From Massilia sp. W12 (lineage in GTDB: Bacteria > Pseudomonadota > Gammaproteobacteria > Burkholderiales > Burkholderiaceae_D), in contig NZ_CP147776.1 in assembly GCF_037300705.1 (NCBI RefSeq), positions 1,860,001 through 1,924,000 of the forward strand: a stretch of DNA of 64,000 bases. The letters are read 5' to 3'. The notes beneath the pieces were generated by a model. That model was not told where the DNA came from. It did not search any database and saw only the letters and a list, made by a program, of their open reading frames with translations. Shown here piece after piece: positions 8,262-17,262 of the stretch (position 1 is its first letter; every line of letters starts with the position of its first letter). Made by a program: the position numbers and the translations under genes.

Positions 8262-9164
8262 ATGATGCTCCCGCAATGCGTAGAAAATTTGAGTCATGTG
8301 CAATGTGAGCGTTTGGCTTATATCGACTTCCGCCTGTACTTCATGGGAGATATTGGCCGCCCGGATCTGGCTAAGCGCTTTGGTTTGGCGCCAGCCGCCG
8401 CCACCCGTGATTTGGCGCTATATCGTGAACTTGCGCCAGACAATATTGCGTTTGATGGCAGCAGCAAAATCTACCGGATGGGAAAAAGATTTGCGCCGCT
8501 ATTTGCACATAGCGCGCAACGGGTTTTATCTGTCATGTCGCATGGTTTTGGCGATGGTGTCAACACGCAGCCATTGCCCATGCTGCCTTGCGCCACCCCG
8601 GCGCTGCTGAGTTGCCCGCGAATTGACGTGCTGGCCCCGGTATGTCGGGCAATCCATGGCAAACGCCCGCTGGCCATGCGCTATTACTCTATGACGCAGG
8701 GTGAAACTGAACGGGTGATTGTTCCCTTTGCGCTGCTCGATACCGGCTTATATTGGAAAGTCCGCGCCTTTGACCGCAGCACTGGCGCTTTTCGCGATTT
8801 TGCTATCAACCGCATTGCAGCACCGGAGCTGCTTGATGAAGCGCCAAGCGCCGGTGAAAATCCGGAAAATGATATGCAATGGACCCGGATTGTTGAATTG
8901 AAATTGACCCCGCATCCGCGATTGGCGCATCCTGAAATCGTCAAAATGGACTATGGCATGGAGGGTGGTGTGATGCGCTTGCATGTGCGCGCCGCAGTAG
9001 CCGGCTATATGCTCGCATCCTGGAAGGTTGATACATCGCCCGATCACAGTCTGCATGAAGAACAGTACCGCCTTTGGCTCAGCGATCCACTGGCATTGTA
9101 TGGCGTGGAAAATGCAAAGCTGGCCCCAGGCTACCGCGCTCCCCAAGGAAAGACATCAAAATGA
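8262..9164 (+). CDS. WYL-domain transcriptional regulator, BrxR/CapW-like
   Basis: A 300-residue predicted DNA-binding repressor at the head of the defence-like operon. The N-terminal 70 residues form a winged helix (RLAYIDFRLYFMGDIGRPDL, then FGLAPAAATRDLALYRE). The WYL domain occupies roughly residues 125-190, with LAMRYYSMTQGETERVIVP and LYWKVRAFDR. A C-terminal WCX-like extension follows. Proteins of this architecture repress BREX, CBASS and similar operons and respond to an unknown nucleic-acid ligand. Its stop overlaps the start of the helicase gene (ATGA), so regulator and system are made together. The start codon is one of two adjacent ATGs (8262, 8265), neither with a strong ribosome binding site. 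Confidence 0.88.
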   Translation: MMLPQCVENLSHVQCERLAYIDFRLYFMGDIGRPDLAKRFGLAPAAATRDLALYRELAPDNIAFDGSSKIYRMGKRFAPLFAHSAQRVLSVMSHGFGDGVNTQPLPMLPCATPALLSCPRIDVLAPVCRAIHGKRPLAMRYYSMTQGETERVIVPFALLDTGLYWKVRAFDRSTGAFRDFAINRIAAPELLDEAPSAGENPENDMQWTRIVELKLTPHPRLAHPEIVKMDYGMEGGVMRLHVRAAVAGYMLASWKVDTSPDHSLHEEQYRLWLSDPLALYGVENAKLAPGYRAPQGKTSK

Positions 9165-12100
9165 AGAACGTATTTGCTTTTCGTGATCAGCTTATCGACG
9201 AATACAGCACGTTTTCGCGCAGCTTTACCAGAATTGCCGCGCCCGATATTAAGCAGGAAGTGGAACGGCAATATGAAAAAGGGCGCTACTTGCCGGAGCC
9301 GCTGGTGCAAATCAATCCCAACTATCAGCGCAAGGGAACCGTGCAGCAATTAGTCGCCGAAGGCGTACTGCACAAAGCCTGTGCAACGCTGTTTCAAGTT
9401 GGTAAAGCAGAAGGTCAGCCGCAAGACTTGCACCTGTATGCGCATCAAATGCAAGCCCTGGCCAAGGGACAGGCAAAGCAAAGCTATGTGGTCACTACCG
9501 GCACGGGGTCGGGCAAATCGCTATCGTTTTTTATTCCAGTGATTGACCGGATTTTAAAGGCCAAAGAGGGAGATAAAACCGCGCGCACGCGCGCCATCGT
9601 GATCTACCCGATGAATGCGCTGGCCAACAGCCAACTCGAAGAACTCGACAAATTCCTGTATGGCTATGCGCCAGGGCAAGCGCCATTCACCGTAGCGCGC
9701 TATACCGGCCAAGAGAGCACGACCGAACGCACTGCGATAGCCGACAACCCGCCGGATATTTTGCTCACCAACTTCATGATGCTGGAGTTGATTCTGACCC
9801 GTTTTGAAGAAGTGGATAGGCGCGTGGTCGATCACTGCCATGGCTTGGAGTTCCTGATTCTGGACGAACTGCACACCTACCGTGGTCGCCAGGGCGCCGA
9901 TGTCGCCTTACTGGTGCGGCGTTTGCGCGAGCGCCTGCAAGCCGATCAAATGGTCTGCATCGGCACCTCCGCCACCATGTCAAGCACCGGTAAATTGGCG
10001 GATCGCAACAAAACCGTTGCCGGAGTCGCAAGCAAATTGTTTGGCGCCGCCATCAGCGAACAAGACATCATTGGTGAAACTTTGGAGCGTGTCACCGACC
10101 CGCTCAAGGATGTGGCGGCAGTGCGCGCAGAATTGGCGGAAGCCATCACACGCACGGAATTCAAATGGGCCGACTTTGCAGAATTTAAGTCAGACCCGCT
10201 GGCCATTTGGGTGGAGTTGAATCTTGGCATCGAGTTGCCGGAAGATGAACCACCGCGCCGCGCCAAACCAATGACAATCCAGGCCGCCAGCAAAAAACTG
10301 GCACAGGATGCCGCCTGCACGATAGAGGTGGCGCAGCAGGCGCTCAAACAATTCTTGTTAAACGCGCACGAAGTCAAGACAGCTCAGGGGCGGCCACCCT
10401 TTGCCTTTAAACTGCATCAATTCATCAGCGGTCCCGGCAAGGTGCACACCACGCTCGAAGCGCAAGGCGTGCGACATGTCACGCTGGATGCGCAACGTTT
10501 TGCGCCTGGGCGCCAGGACCAGGGAGTACTGCTGTATCCGGCGCATTTTTGCCGTGACTGCGGGCAAGAGTATTTGCCGGTCTGGCAATCAAAGAAAGCG
10601 CCAACAAAATATATCCCGCGCGAAATCAATGAAATTACCTCTGAAGACAATCAAGAAGAGCGTCACGGTTATTTATGCCCGGCCAGCGCAGATTTAGCTT
10701 ATCAGGGCGGAATTGAAGACTTACCGGAAGATTGGCTGGATCAAAGCCGCGATCCGGTCAAACTCAAACAAAATTACAAAAAAGCAGCGCCGTACAGTGT
10801 GAATGTCGATGCGCAAGGCGCACAAGGAGCAGGCGAACTGTTTTGGTTCGTTCCAGGAAAATTCCGCTTTTGCTTAAAGTGCGGCCAAGTCCATGGCGCA
10901 CTTGGCAAGGACATCAACCGCTTAGCCAGTCTTTCTGGCGAGGGACGCACCTCCGCCACCACCATCTTGACTCTGACCGCATTACGCCAGCTGTTTGCCG
11001 AAGAAGCGCCGGAGAAAGGCCAGCCCGATCCGCGCAAACTGCTGGGCTTTACCGACAACCGCCAGGATGCCGCGCTGCAAGCGGGGCACTTGAATGACTT
11101 TGTTTTCTTGATGACCTTGCGCGCAGGCTTGATAGGCGCATTACAAAACAACCGGCAGGAATTGAATGAAGAACAGCTCTCCGATGCGGTATTCAAAGCG
11201 CTCGGATTTGAGCAAGATGATGAAGCCATCCTGGTCGAATATCTGCGCAAACCCAGACTGATGGGATCGGAGCGGAAAAAGGCGCAACTGACCTTACGCT
11301 ATGTGATTGGCTATCGTTTGCTGCGCGATTTGCGTCACGGCTGGCGTTTCAACAACCCGAATCTGGATCAATTAGGCTTGTTGCAGATAGATTATGAGGG
11401 GCTGAAAGAGTTTTGCGAAGACGCCAGTTTCTTCAAGCGGGCGCAGGTGCTGGCGCAATTAACGGCGGCCCAGCGCATGGCGCTGTATCAAATCCTGTTT
11501 GATGCGATGTGCCGGGGCTTGTGCCTGGAAACCCGCTATCTGGACCCGGTCGAGCAGGACAAGGCGCGCACCAGCGCATTTTCGTATCTGAATGAGCGCT
11601 GGAGTTTTGCCCCGGACGAGCATTTAGCAAGCGCCAAATTCCTGATTTTGGACAAAAAACCGGAATATAAAGGCAAGGTCAGAGCCGACATCATCACCGG
11701 CGGCCCGCGCTCACGGTTATTGCGCACATTGAAAAAAGCCTCATTCTGGAAAGAAGCAGCGCCAGCCAAACTCGTGGCGGACTGGAAAGACCCGGAGTGG
11801 GCCAAGCTGCTGGAAGCAATGTTAAGCGCAGCCGACCCGGTCGGCTTTGTGCAGCATCATACATTGGATAAAAAGATGCCAGCCTGGCGCTTGAACGCCA
11901 GTAAATTGATATGGCGTCTGCCCGACCTTTCATCGTTCAAGACAGAGCAATACGTCAATCAGTTTTTCCGTGCGCTGTATCTGAATATCGCCGCGCTGTT
12001 GCGGCAAACACAGCATCCCCTGTTTGATTTTGAAGCGCAGGAACACACCGCTCAAGTGGATGCGTCCAGGCGGCAACTGCTGGAGCAACGCTTCCGCTAC

Positions 12101-14446
12101 ACCGACAAAGACCGCAAAGAATGGGCCGCAGACCCGGCGCATGAAGCGCCGCTTGAGCGCTTACCGATTATGTTTTGCTCGCCCACCATGGAGCTGGGGG
12201 TGGACATTTCCGCGCTCAACACCGTGTACTTGCGCAATGTGCCGCCCACCCCCGCCAATTATGCGCAGCGCAGTGGGCGCGCCGGGCGTTCCGGTCAACA
12301 GGCCTTGGTAATTACCTATTGCACCTCGCTCAGCCCGCATGATCAGTGGTTTTTCAACCATGCGGAAGATATGGTGCATGGTATCGTGCGCGCACCGACC
12401 CTGGACCTGGCTAACCGCGACTTGGTGGAAAGTCATTTGCAAGCGGTCTGGCTGGCCAATGTCGGGATTGAACTCGATTCAAGCATTGCCCCCATGTTAG
12501 ACCTTGAGCAAGCCGGCAAGCCCTTAATCAAATCTCTGCAGGATGCCCTCAATGATCCGGCAGTCACCCGGCGCGCCCAGGCCAGCGCAGCCCGCGTCAT
12601 TGCCCAACTGCGCACAGAAATCAGCGACAGCAAATGGTTTTCAGAAGACTATGTGCAAAAAGTCATTGAACATGCGCCAAAAGCCTTTTCCGCCGCACTC
12701 GAACGCTGGCGTGTTTTATTCGACGCCACTTGCAAACAAATGGAAGTCGCCAATGCCGTCGCGCGCAGCCATGCCACCACAGCGCAGGAAAAGCAAAACG
12801 CCTTACGCCGCTACGGCGATGCGGTAAAACAAAAAACCATATTGGAGAAAGCGGGCAATAGCCAAAACAACGATTTCTACACCTACCGCTACCTGGCCAG
12901 TCAGGGATTTTTGCCGGGTTATAACTTCCCGCGCCTGCCACTGATGGCCTGGATTCCTGCGCGCGGCGGCGCATCCGCCAACAGCAAAGATGACGATGGC
13001 AGTATGGTCAGCCGTCCGCGTTTTCTGGCGCTGTCCGAGTTCGGCCCGCGCAGCCTGATTTATCACCAGGGACGCATGTACCGCGTCGTGCGCGCCAAAC
13101 TCAATGTCGGCTCAGCCGATCATATTTCCGGCAACAGCCAGTTAGCCACCATCGCCACCCTGGTGTGCAGCCAATGCGGCTATGGCCATATGGGCGAAGC
13201 GAACGCCGGCAACATCATCGAAAATAAATGTGAAAATTGCGCCGCTGCGCTCACCGAGCAAGATTGGGTGCGGCAGTTATACCGGATCGAAACCGTGGAA
13301 ACGGTAGCGGAAGAACGCATCACCATCAACGATGAAGAGCGCCAGCGTCAGGGTTTTGAGTTGCAAACCACCTACCGCTTCTTGCCCGGCCCGGATGGCT
13401 TGATTGCCGAACATAAGGCCGAAGTCAGACACGAAGAACAAGTGTTAGCCGAGTTGACCTATGCGCCCGCAGCCCGCATCTGGCGCATCAATCTTGGCTG
13501 GCGCCACCGCAAAAACAAAAAGCAACTGGGTTTTTACATCAACCCTGTCTCCGGCTATTGGAGCAAGCAAGACGAACCGGGCGGCGAAGAAAGCGAAGGC
13601 GCGGATGATCAGCAACTCGGTAAAGTCGCCAATCAGCCCATTGTTCCCTTCGTCGAAGATCATCGCAATATCTTGATCCTGACCCCGCAGCATGAAATCT
13701 CACAAGAAGCCATGGCCACCTTGCAAGCCGCGCTCAAACGCGGCATTGAAATGACATTTCAGATTGAAGAATCTGAATTGGTGGCGGAACCCTTGCCCCG
13801 CGCCGATGCACGGCGCGCGCTGCTGTTTTATGAGGCGGCGGAAGGCGGCGCAGGCGTGCTGACCCGCTTGGCCAGCGACCCTGCCAGCCTGGCGCAGGTC
13901 GCCAGCAATGCGCTCAAACTCTTGCATTACAATGCGCCGCAAGTGCGCTGGCGGGTGGAAGACTTGCCACAATTAGCGCAAACCAATGAAGCCGGACAAC
14001 AGATTTGCGAAGCCGGCTGTTACCAATGCCTGCTGTCTTATTACAACCAGATTGACCATGAAAACATCAACCGCCGCAACCCCGATGTGCTCAAACTGCT
14101 GGTCGCCTTGGCCAATGCACAGGTGCAGCCAAAACAAGCGCAGCCAGAAGCCGCGATACCGGACGATGCCCGCCTGCAGCGCTGGTTGCAAGCCTTGACA
14201 GAAGCCGGCTTGCGCCAGCCCGACGCCACCCAGGTTGAAGTGAATCAGGGCGCAGCGACCGCCGCCGGCGTGTACAAAGCCGCGCTGACGCTGGTGTTTC
14301 TGGAACCCATAGACAGCCAGACCGCCACCCTGCTGAAAGACAAAGGCAGAAAAGTGCTGGATTTCTCCGACACAACACAATGGCCGGCGCTGTTTGCCGC
14401 CCACCCTGAAGTATTTGGCGCAAGCACAAAGCCACAAAAAACATGA
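9161..14446 (+). CDS. Giant DEAD/DEAH helicase with DUF1998 domain (DruE/MrfA-like)
   Basis: A 1761-residue superfamily 2 helicase. Walker A is TTGTGSGKSLSFF near residue 115, motif II is LILDELHTYRGRQGADVAL near 235, and motif III is IGTSATMSS near 268. The C-terminal helicase core has FCSPTMELGVDISALN and YAQRSGRAGRSGQQ near 1005-1050. Cysteine pairs (FCRDCG, FCLKCG, CSQCG...CENC) suggest zinc sites. The DUF1998 region near 1545-1640 ends GCYQCLLSYYNQIDHENINR. Length and architecture match DruE of Druantia and COG1205-type helicases; DISARM splits similar parts between DrmA and DrmB. RBS AAGGA precedes the ATG at 9161. It overlaps its neighbours by four bases on each side, so the operon is tightly coupled. 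A role in recognising or unwinding foreign DNA is inferred. Confidence 0.9.
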   Translation: MKNVFAFRDQLIDEYSTFSRSFTRIAAPDIKQEVERQYEKGRYLPEPLVQINPNYQRKGTVQQLVAEGVLHKACATLFQVGKAEGQPQDLHLYAHQMQALAKGQAKQSYVVTTGTGSGKSLSFFIPVIDRILKAKEGDKTARTRAIVIYPMNALANSQLEELDKFLYGYAPGQAPFTVARYTGQESTTERTAIADNPPDILLTNFMMLELILTRFEEVDRRVVDHCHGLEFLILDELHTYRGRQGADVALLVRRLRERLQADQMVCIGTSATMSSTGKLADRNKTVAGVASKLFGAAISEQDIIGETLERVTDPLKDVAAVRAELAEAITRTEFKWADFAEFKSDPLAIWVELNLGIELPEDEPPRRAKPMTIQAASKKLAQDAACTIEVAQQALKQFLLNAHEVKTAQGRPPFAFKLHQFISGPGKVHTTLEAQGVRHVTLDAQRFAPGRQDQGVLLYPAHFCRDCGQEYLPVWQSKKAPTKYIPREINEITSEDNQEERHGYLCPASADLAYQGGIEDLPEDWLDQSRDPVKLKQNYKKAAPYSVNVDAQGAQGAGELFWFVPGKFRFCLKCGQVHGALGKDINRLASLSGEGRTSATTILTLTALRQLFAEEAPEKGQPDPRKLLGFTDNRQDAALQAGHLNDFVFLMTLRAGLIGALQNNRQELNEEQLSDAVFKALGFEQDDEAILVEYLRKPRLMGSERKKAQLTLRYVIGYRLLRDLRHGWRFNNPNLDQLGLLQIDYEGLKEFCEDASFFKRAQVLAQLTAAQRMALYQILFDAMCRGLCLETRYLDPVEQDKARTSAFSYLNERWSFAPDEHLASAKFLILDKKPEYKGKVRADIITGGPRSRLLRTLKKASFWKEAAPAKLVADWKDPEWAKLLEAMLSAADPVGFVQHHTLDKKMPAWRLNASKLIWRLPDLSSFKTEQYVNQFFRALYLNIAALLRQTQHPLFDFEAQEHTAQVDASRRQLLEQRFRYTDKDRKEWAADPAHEAPLERLPIMFCSPTMELGVDISALNTVYLRNVPPTPANYAQRSGRAGRSGQQALVITYCTSLSPHDQWFFNHAEDMVHGIVRAPTLDLANRDLVESHLQAVWLANVGIELDSSIAPMLDLEQAGKPLIKSLQDALNDPAVTRRAQASAARVIAQLRTEISDSKWFSEDYVQKVIEHAPKAFSAALERWRVLFDATCKQMEVANAVARSHATTAQEKQNALRRYGDAVKQKTILEKAGNSQNNDFYTYRYLASQGFLPGYNFPRLPLMAWIPARGGASANSKDDDGSMVSRPRFLALSEFGPRSLIYHQGRMYRVVRAKLNVGSADHISGNSQLATIATLVCSQCGYGHMGEANAGNIIENKCENCAAALTEQDWVRQLYRIETVETVAEERITINDEERQRQGFELQTTYRFLPGPDGLIAEHKAEVRHEEQVLAELTYAPAARIWRINLGWRHRKNKKQLGFYINPVSGYWSKQDEPGGEESEGADDQQLGKVANQPIVPFVEDHRNILILTPQHEISQEAMATLQAALKRGIEMTFQIEESELVAEPLPRADARRALLFYEAAEGGAGVLTRLASDPASLAQVASNALKLLHYNAPQVRWRVEDLPQLAQTNEAGQQICEAGCYQCLLSYYNQIDHENINRRNPDVLKLLVALANAQVQPKQAQPEAAIPDDARLQRWLQALTEAGLRQPDATQVEVNQGAATAAGVYKAALTLVFLEPIDSQTATLLKDKGRKVLDFSDTTQWPALFAAHPEVFGASTKPQKT

Positions 14447-17238
14447 TGAATAAGCTTGAATACGATTTTATGCCCGGCAACCTGGTGCGCGCCCGTGGCC
14501 GCGAATGGGTAGTGCAAAGCGAATCCAGCCGCGACTGGCTGCGCCTGCGCCCGCTGGGCGGTGCGGATGATGACATCATCGCCTTGATACCCGAACTCGA
14601 ACTCGAAGAGCTGGGGCCGGCCACTTTTCCCCTGCCGCAAGTAAGCCAAGCCGGCAACCATGCGGCAGCCCTGCTGCTGCGCGACGCCTTGCGCCTGAAA
14701 TTGCGCGCCGGCGCCGGCCCGTTTCGCTCGTTTGGCAATATCGCCGTCGAACCGCGCGCCTACCAATTAGTGCCCTTATTGATGGCGCTGCGCTTGAGCA
14801 CCGTGCGCCTGTTGATCGCCGATGACGTCGGGATTGGTAAAACCATTGAAGCCGGCTTGATTGCGCGTGAGTTGTTAGACCGGGGCGAAATCGCCAAACT
14901 GGCTGTCTTGTGTCCGCCACATCTGGTTGAACAATGGCAAAGCGAACTGGAAACCCGCTTCAACCTCTCCGCTGTCGCCCTCACAGCATCATCCGCCGCA
15001 CGCCTGGAACGCAACTTGCCGCATGGCGTTGGCCTGTTCGACTTTTACCCGGTGGTAGTGGTCAGCCTGGACTACATCAAAAGCGAGCGACACCGCGAAC
15101 ACTTCCTGGCGATAGCGCCCGAATGCGTCATCGTGGACGAAGCCCACACCTGCGCCAGCAGCAGCACAGGCAAGCAATTGCGCTTTGAACTCTTGCAACG
15201 TTTGGCCAAAGACGAAGCGCGCCACCTGATTTTGCTTACCGCCACCCCGCACTCAGGGGACGAAGCCGCGTTTTACAACCTCTTATCCTTGCTTGATCCA
15301 CGCTTTACCGGCTTGCAACAGCGCGCTGCCGCCAACGACCCCTTGCGGCAAGAGTTGGCGCGCCATTTTGTGCAGCGCCGCCGCAAAGACATCATTGAAT
15401 GGCAGGCCGAAACCGGCGACAGCAAAGGCTTTCCGCGCCGCATGAAAACTGAACTCACCTACCAGCTCAGCGGCGATTGGGGGAAATTTTTTGACGCCGT
15501 GCAAGCCTACTGCCGCGAACTGGCCGAAACCGTCAGCGCGCAAGGCGAAGGCCGGGGCCGCCTGATCTGGTACGCCACCCTGGCCTTATTGCGCTGCGTC
15601 GCCTCCTCGCCAGCGGCAGCGGTGAAAGCGCTGGGCACCCGTCTTGAAGGCGGCATCGAAGCGGCAGAACTGTTGCGCGATGAGCGTTTGCACGACGGCC
15701 AGGCCGATGACCTTGACAGCAACGACCTGGAACCGCCTGCGCAGTTGGAAGAAGCCAACCGCTTGCAAAACCTGATCAACGAAGCCGAACGCCTCTCCAG
15801 CCAGCGCGGCGACCCCAAACTGGCCGTCTTGATCCAGCATATCGGCGCCTTATTGAAAGACAGCTACCAGCCCGTAGTGTTTTGCCGCTACATCGCCACC
15901 GCCGATTACGTCGCCGCACAATTGCGCAAAGCCTTCCCGCAAGCCGGGGTGGAATCCATCACCGGCGAATACACCCCGGAAGAACGGCGCGAGCGGGTGG
16001 AAGCGATGGAAGAAATTCCGCTGCGCATCCTGGTCGCAACCGACTGCCTGTCCGAAGGCATCAACCTGCAACATCTCTTCACCGCCGTAGTGCATTACGA
16101 CCTGGCCTGGAACCCGACCCGCCACGAACAGCGCGAAGGCCGGGTTGACCGCTTCGGCCAGCAAGCCGCCGAAGTCCGCTGCAGCATGTTGTACGGCCAG
16201 GACAATCCGGTGGATGGCTTTGTGTTGCAAGTGATTTTGCGCAAAGGCGAAGCGATTCAAAAAGAATTGGGCGTCCTGGTGCCAATGCCGGAAGATGAAG
16301 CGCGCATCCATCAAGCGCTGGTGCAAGCGGCATTAATGAAACGGAAAAACGCACAAATCGGCCCGCAATTTCAAACCAGTTTTGACTTTGGCGAATCAGA
16401 GCAGATCCTCGCCCCGCTGCAAGCCAAATGGCAAGATGCGCTGGAAAAAGCCAAAGCCAATCGCACCGTGTTCGCCCAGCGCCGCCTGCACCCGGCAGAA
16501 GTTTTGCCCGAATGGCAAAAGCAACAGGAAGCGCTCGGCGCGCAAACCGATGTGCAGCGTTTTTTGCAAAGCGCCTGCAGCCGCCTTGGCGCCCCGCTGG
16601 AGCCGGTGCGCCAGCAACAATACCGCTTCTTGCCGCAACACCTGCCCGAAGCCCTGCGCCTGCGCCTGGAAGATGAAGGCATCAAACAAGCGCTCTTACT
16701 TGATATGGATGAAGTGCACCGCAGTCATCCGCTGGTGGGCGTGCTGGCCGGGCACCTGCTGGAAACCAGCTTGAGCACAGAGAGCAGCCAAGCGCTGGCC
16801 GCGCGTTGCGCCGCCACCCTGACAGAAGCCGTCGATGTCGTCACCACCATTTATCTGCTGCGCCTGCGCCATCAATTGAGCTATGTGCGCCGCCGTCAGC
16901 CCTGCCAGATGATGGCGGAAGAAACCGTGGCGATAGCCGTCGCCGGGCGCAGCAATCCGCAATGGCTGCAGGATGGCGATGTGTCGCAATTACTGGCGTG
17001 CAGCCCCAGCGGCAACTTACCGCTGGACGTGGTGCAACGCGAAATCCAGGCCTCGCTGGCGTTTATCCAATCCCATCCAGAACAACTGCAAACACTGGCC
17101 GCGCAGCGCGCAGAAGCCCTGCTGGCCGACCATCAGCGCGTGCGCAAAGCCGCGCGCGACATTGGCCAGCACAGCGTCAGCGCCTGCCTGCCGGTGGATG
17201 TGATCGGCGTCTATGTGCTCTTGCCGGATAGTCTGTAA
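14443..17238 (+). CDS. SNF2-family helicase/translocase (DrmD-like)
   Basis: A 931-residue Swi2/Snf2-type ATPase. Walker A reads ADDVGIGKTIEAGLIARELL near residue 130, motif II is IVDEAHTCA near 231 and motif III LLTATPHSGDEAAFY near 265. The C-terminal helicase lobe has LVATDCLSEGINLQHLF near 531 and RHEQREGRVDRFGQQ near 560. This RapA/HepA-like layout is shared by DrmD of class 1 DISARM. The start overlaps the previous stop (ATGA); a second ATG follows at once. The bacterial defence family assignment is by similarity of motifs and context only. Confidence 0.9.
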   Translation: MMNKLEYDFMPGNLVRARGREWVVQSESSRDWLRLRPLGGADDDIIALIPELELEELGPATFPLPQVSQAGNHAAALLLRDALRLKLRAGAGPFRSFGNIAVEPRAYQLVPLLMALRLSTVRLLIADDVGIGKTIEAGLIARELLDRGEIAKLAVLCPPHLVEQWQSELETRFNLSAVALTASSAARLERNLPHGVGLFDFYPVVVVSLDYIKSERHREHFLAIAPECVIVDEAHTCASSSTGKQLRFELLQRLAKDEARHLILLTATPHSGDEAAFYNLLSLLDPRFTGLQQRAAANDPLRQELARHFVQRRRKDIIEWQAETGDSKGFPRRMKTELTYQLSGDWGKFFDAVQAYCRELAETVSAQGEGRGRLIWYATLALLRCVASSPAAAVKALGTRLEGGIEAAELLRDERLHDGQADDLDSNDLEPPAQLEEANRLQNLINEAERLSSQRGDPKLAVLIQHIGALLKDSYQPVVFCRYIATADYVAAQLRKAFPQAGVESITGEYTPEERRERVEAMEEIPLRILVATDCLSEGINLQHLFTAVVHYDLAWNPTRHEQREGRVDRFGQQAAEVRCSMLYGQDNPVDGFVLQVILRKGEAIQKELGVLVPMPEDEARIHQALVQAALMKRKNAQIGPQFQTSFDFGESEQILAPLQAKWQDALEKAKANRTVFAQRRLHPAEVLPEWQKQQEALGAQTDVQRFLQSACSRLGAPLEPVRQQQYRFLPQHLPEALRLRLEDEGIKQALLLDMDEVHRSHPLVGVLAGHLLETSLSTESSQALAARCAATLTEAVDVVTTIYLLRLRHQLSYVRRRQPCQMMAEETVAIAVAGRSNPQWLQDGDVSQLLACSPSGNLPLDVVQREIQASLAFIQSHPEQLQTLAAQRAEALLADHQRVRKAARDIGQHSVSACLPVDVIGVYVLLPDSL

Positions 17239-17262
17239 AGCGCTGCCATAAGAGATAAAACG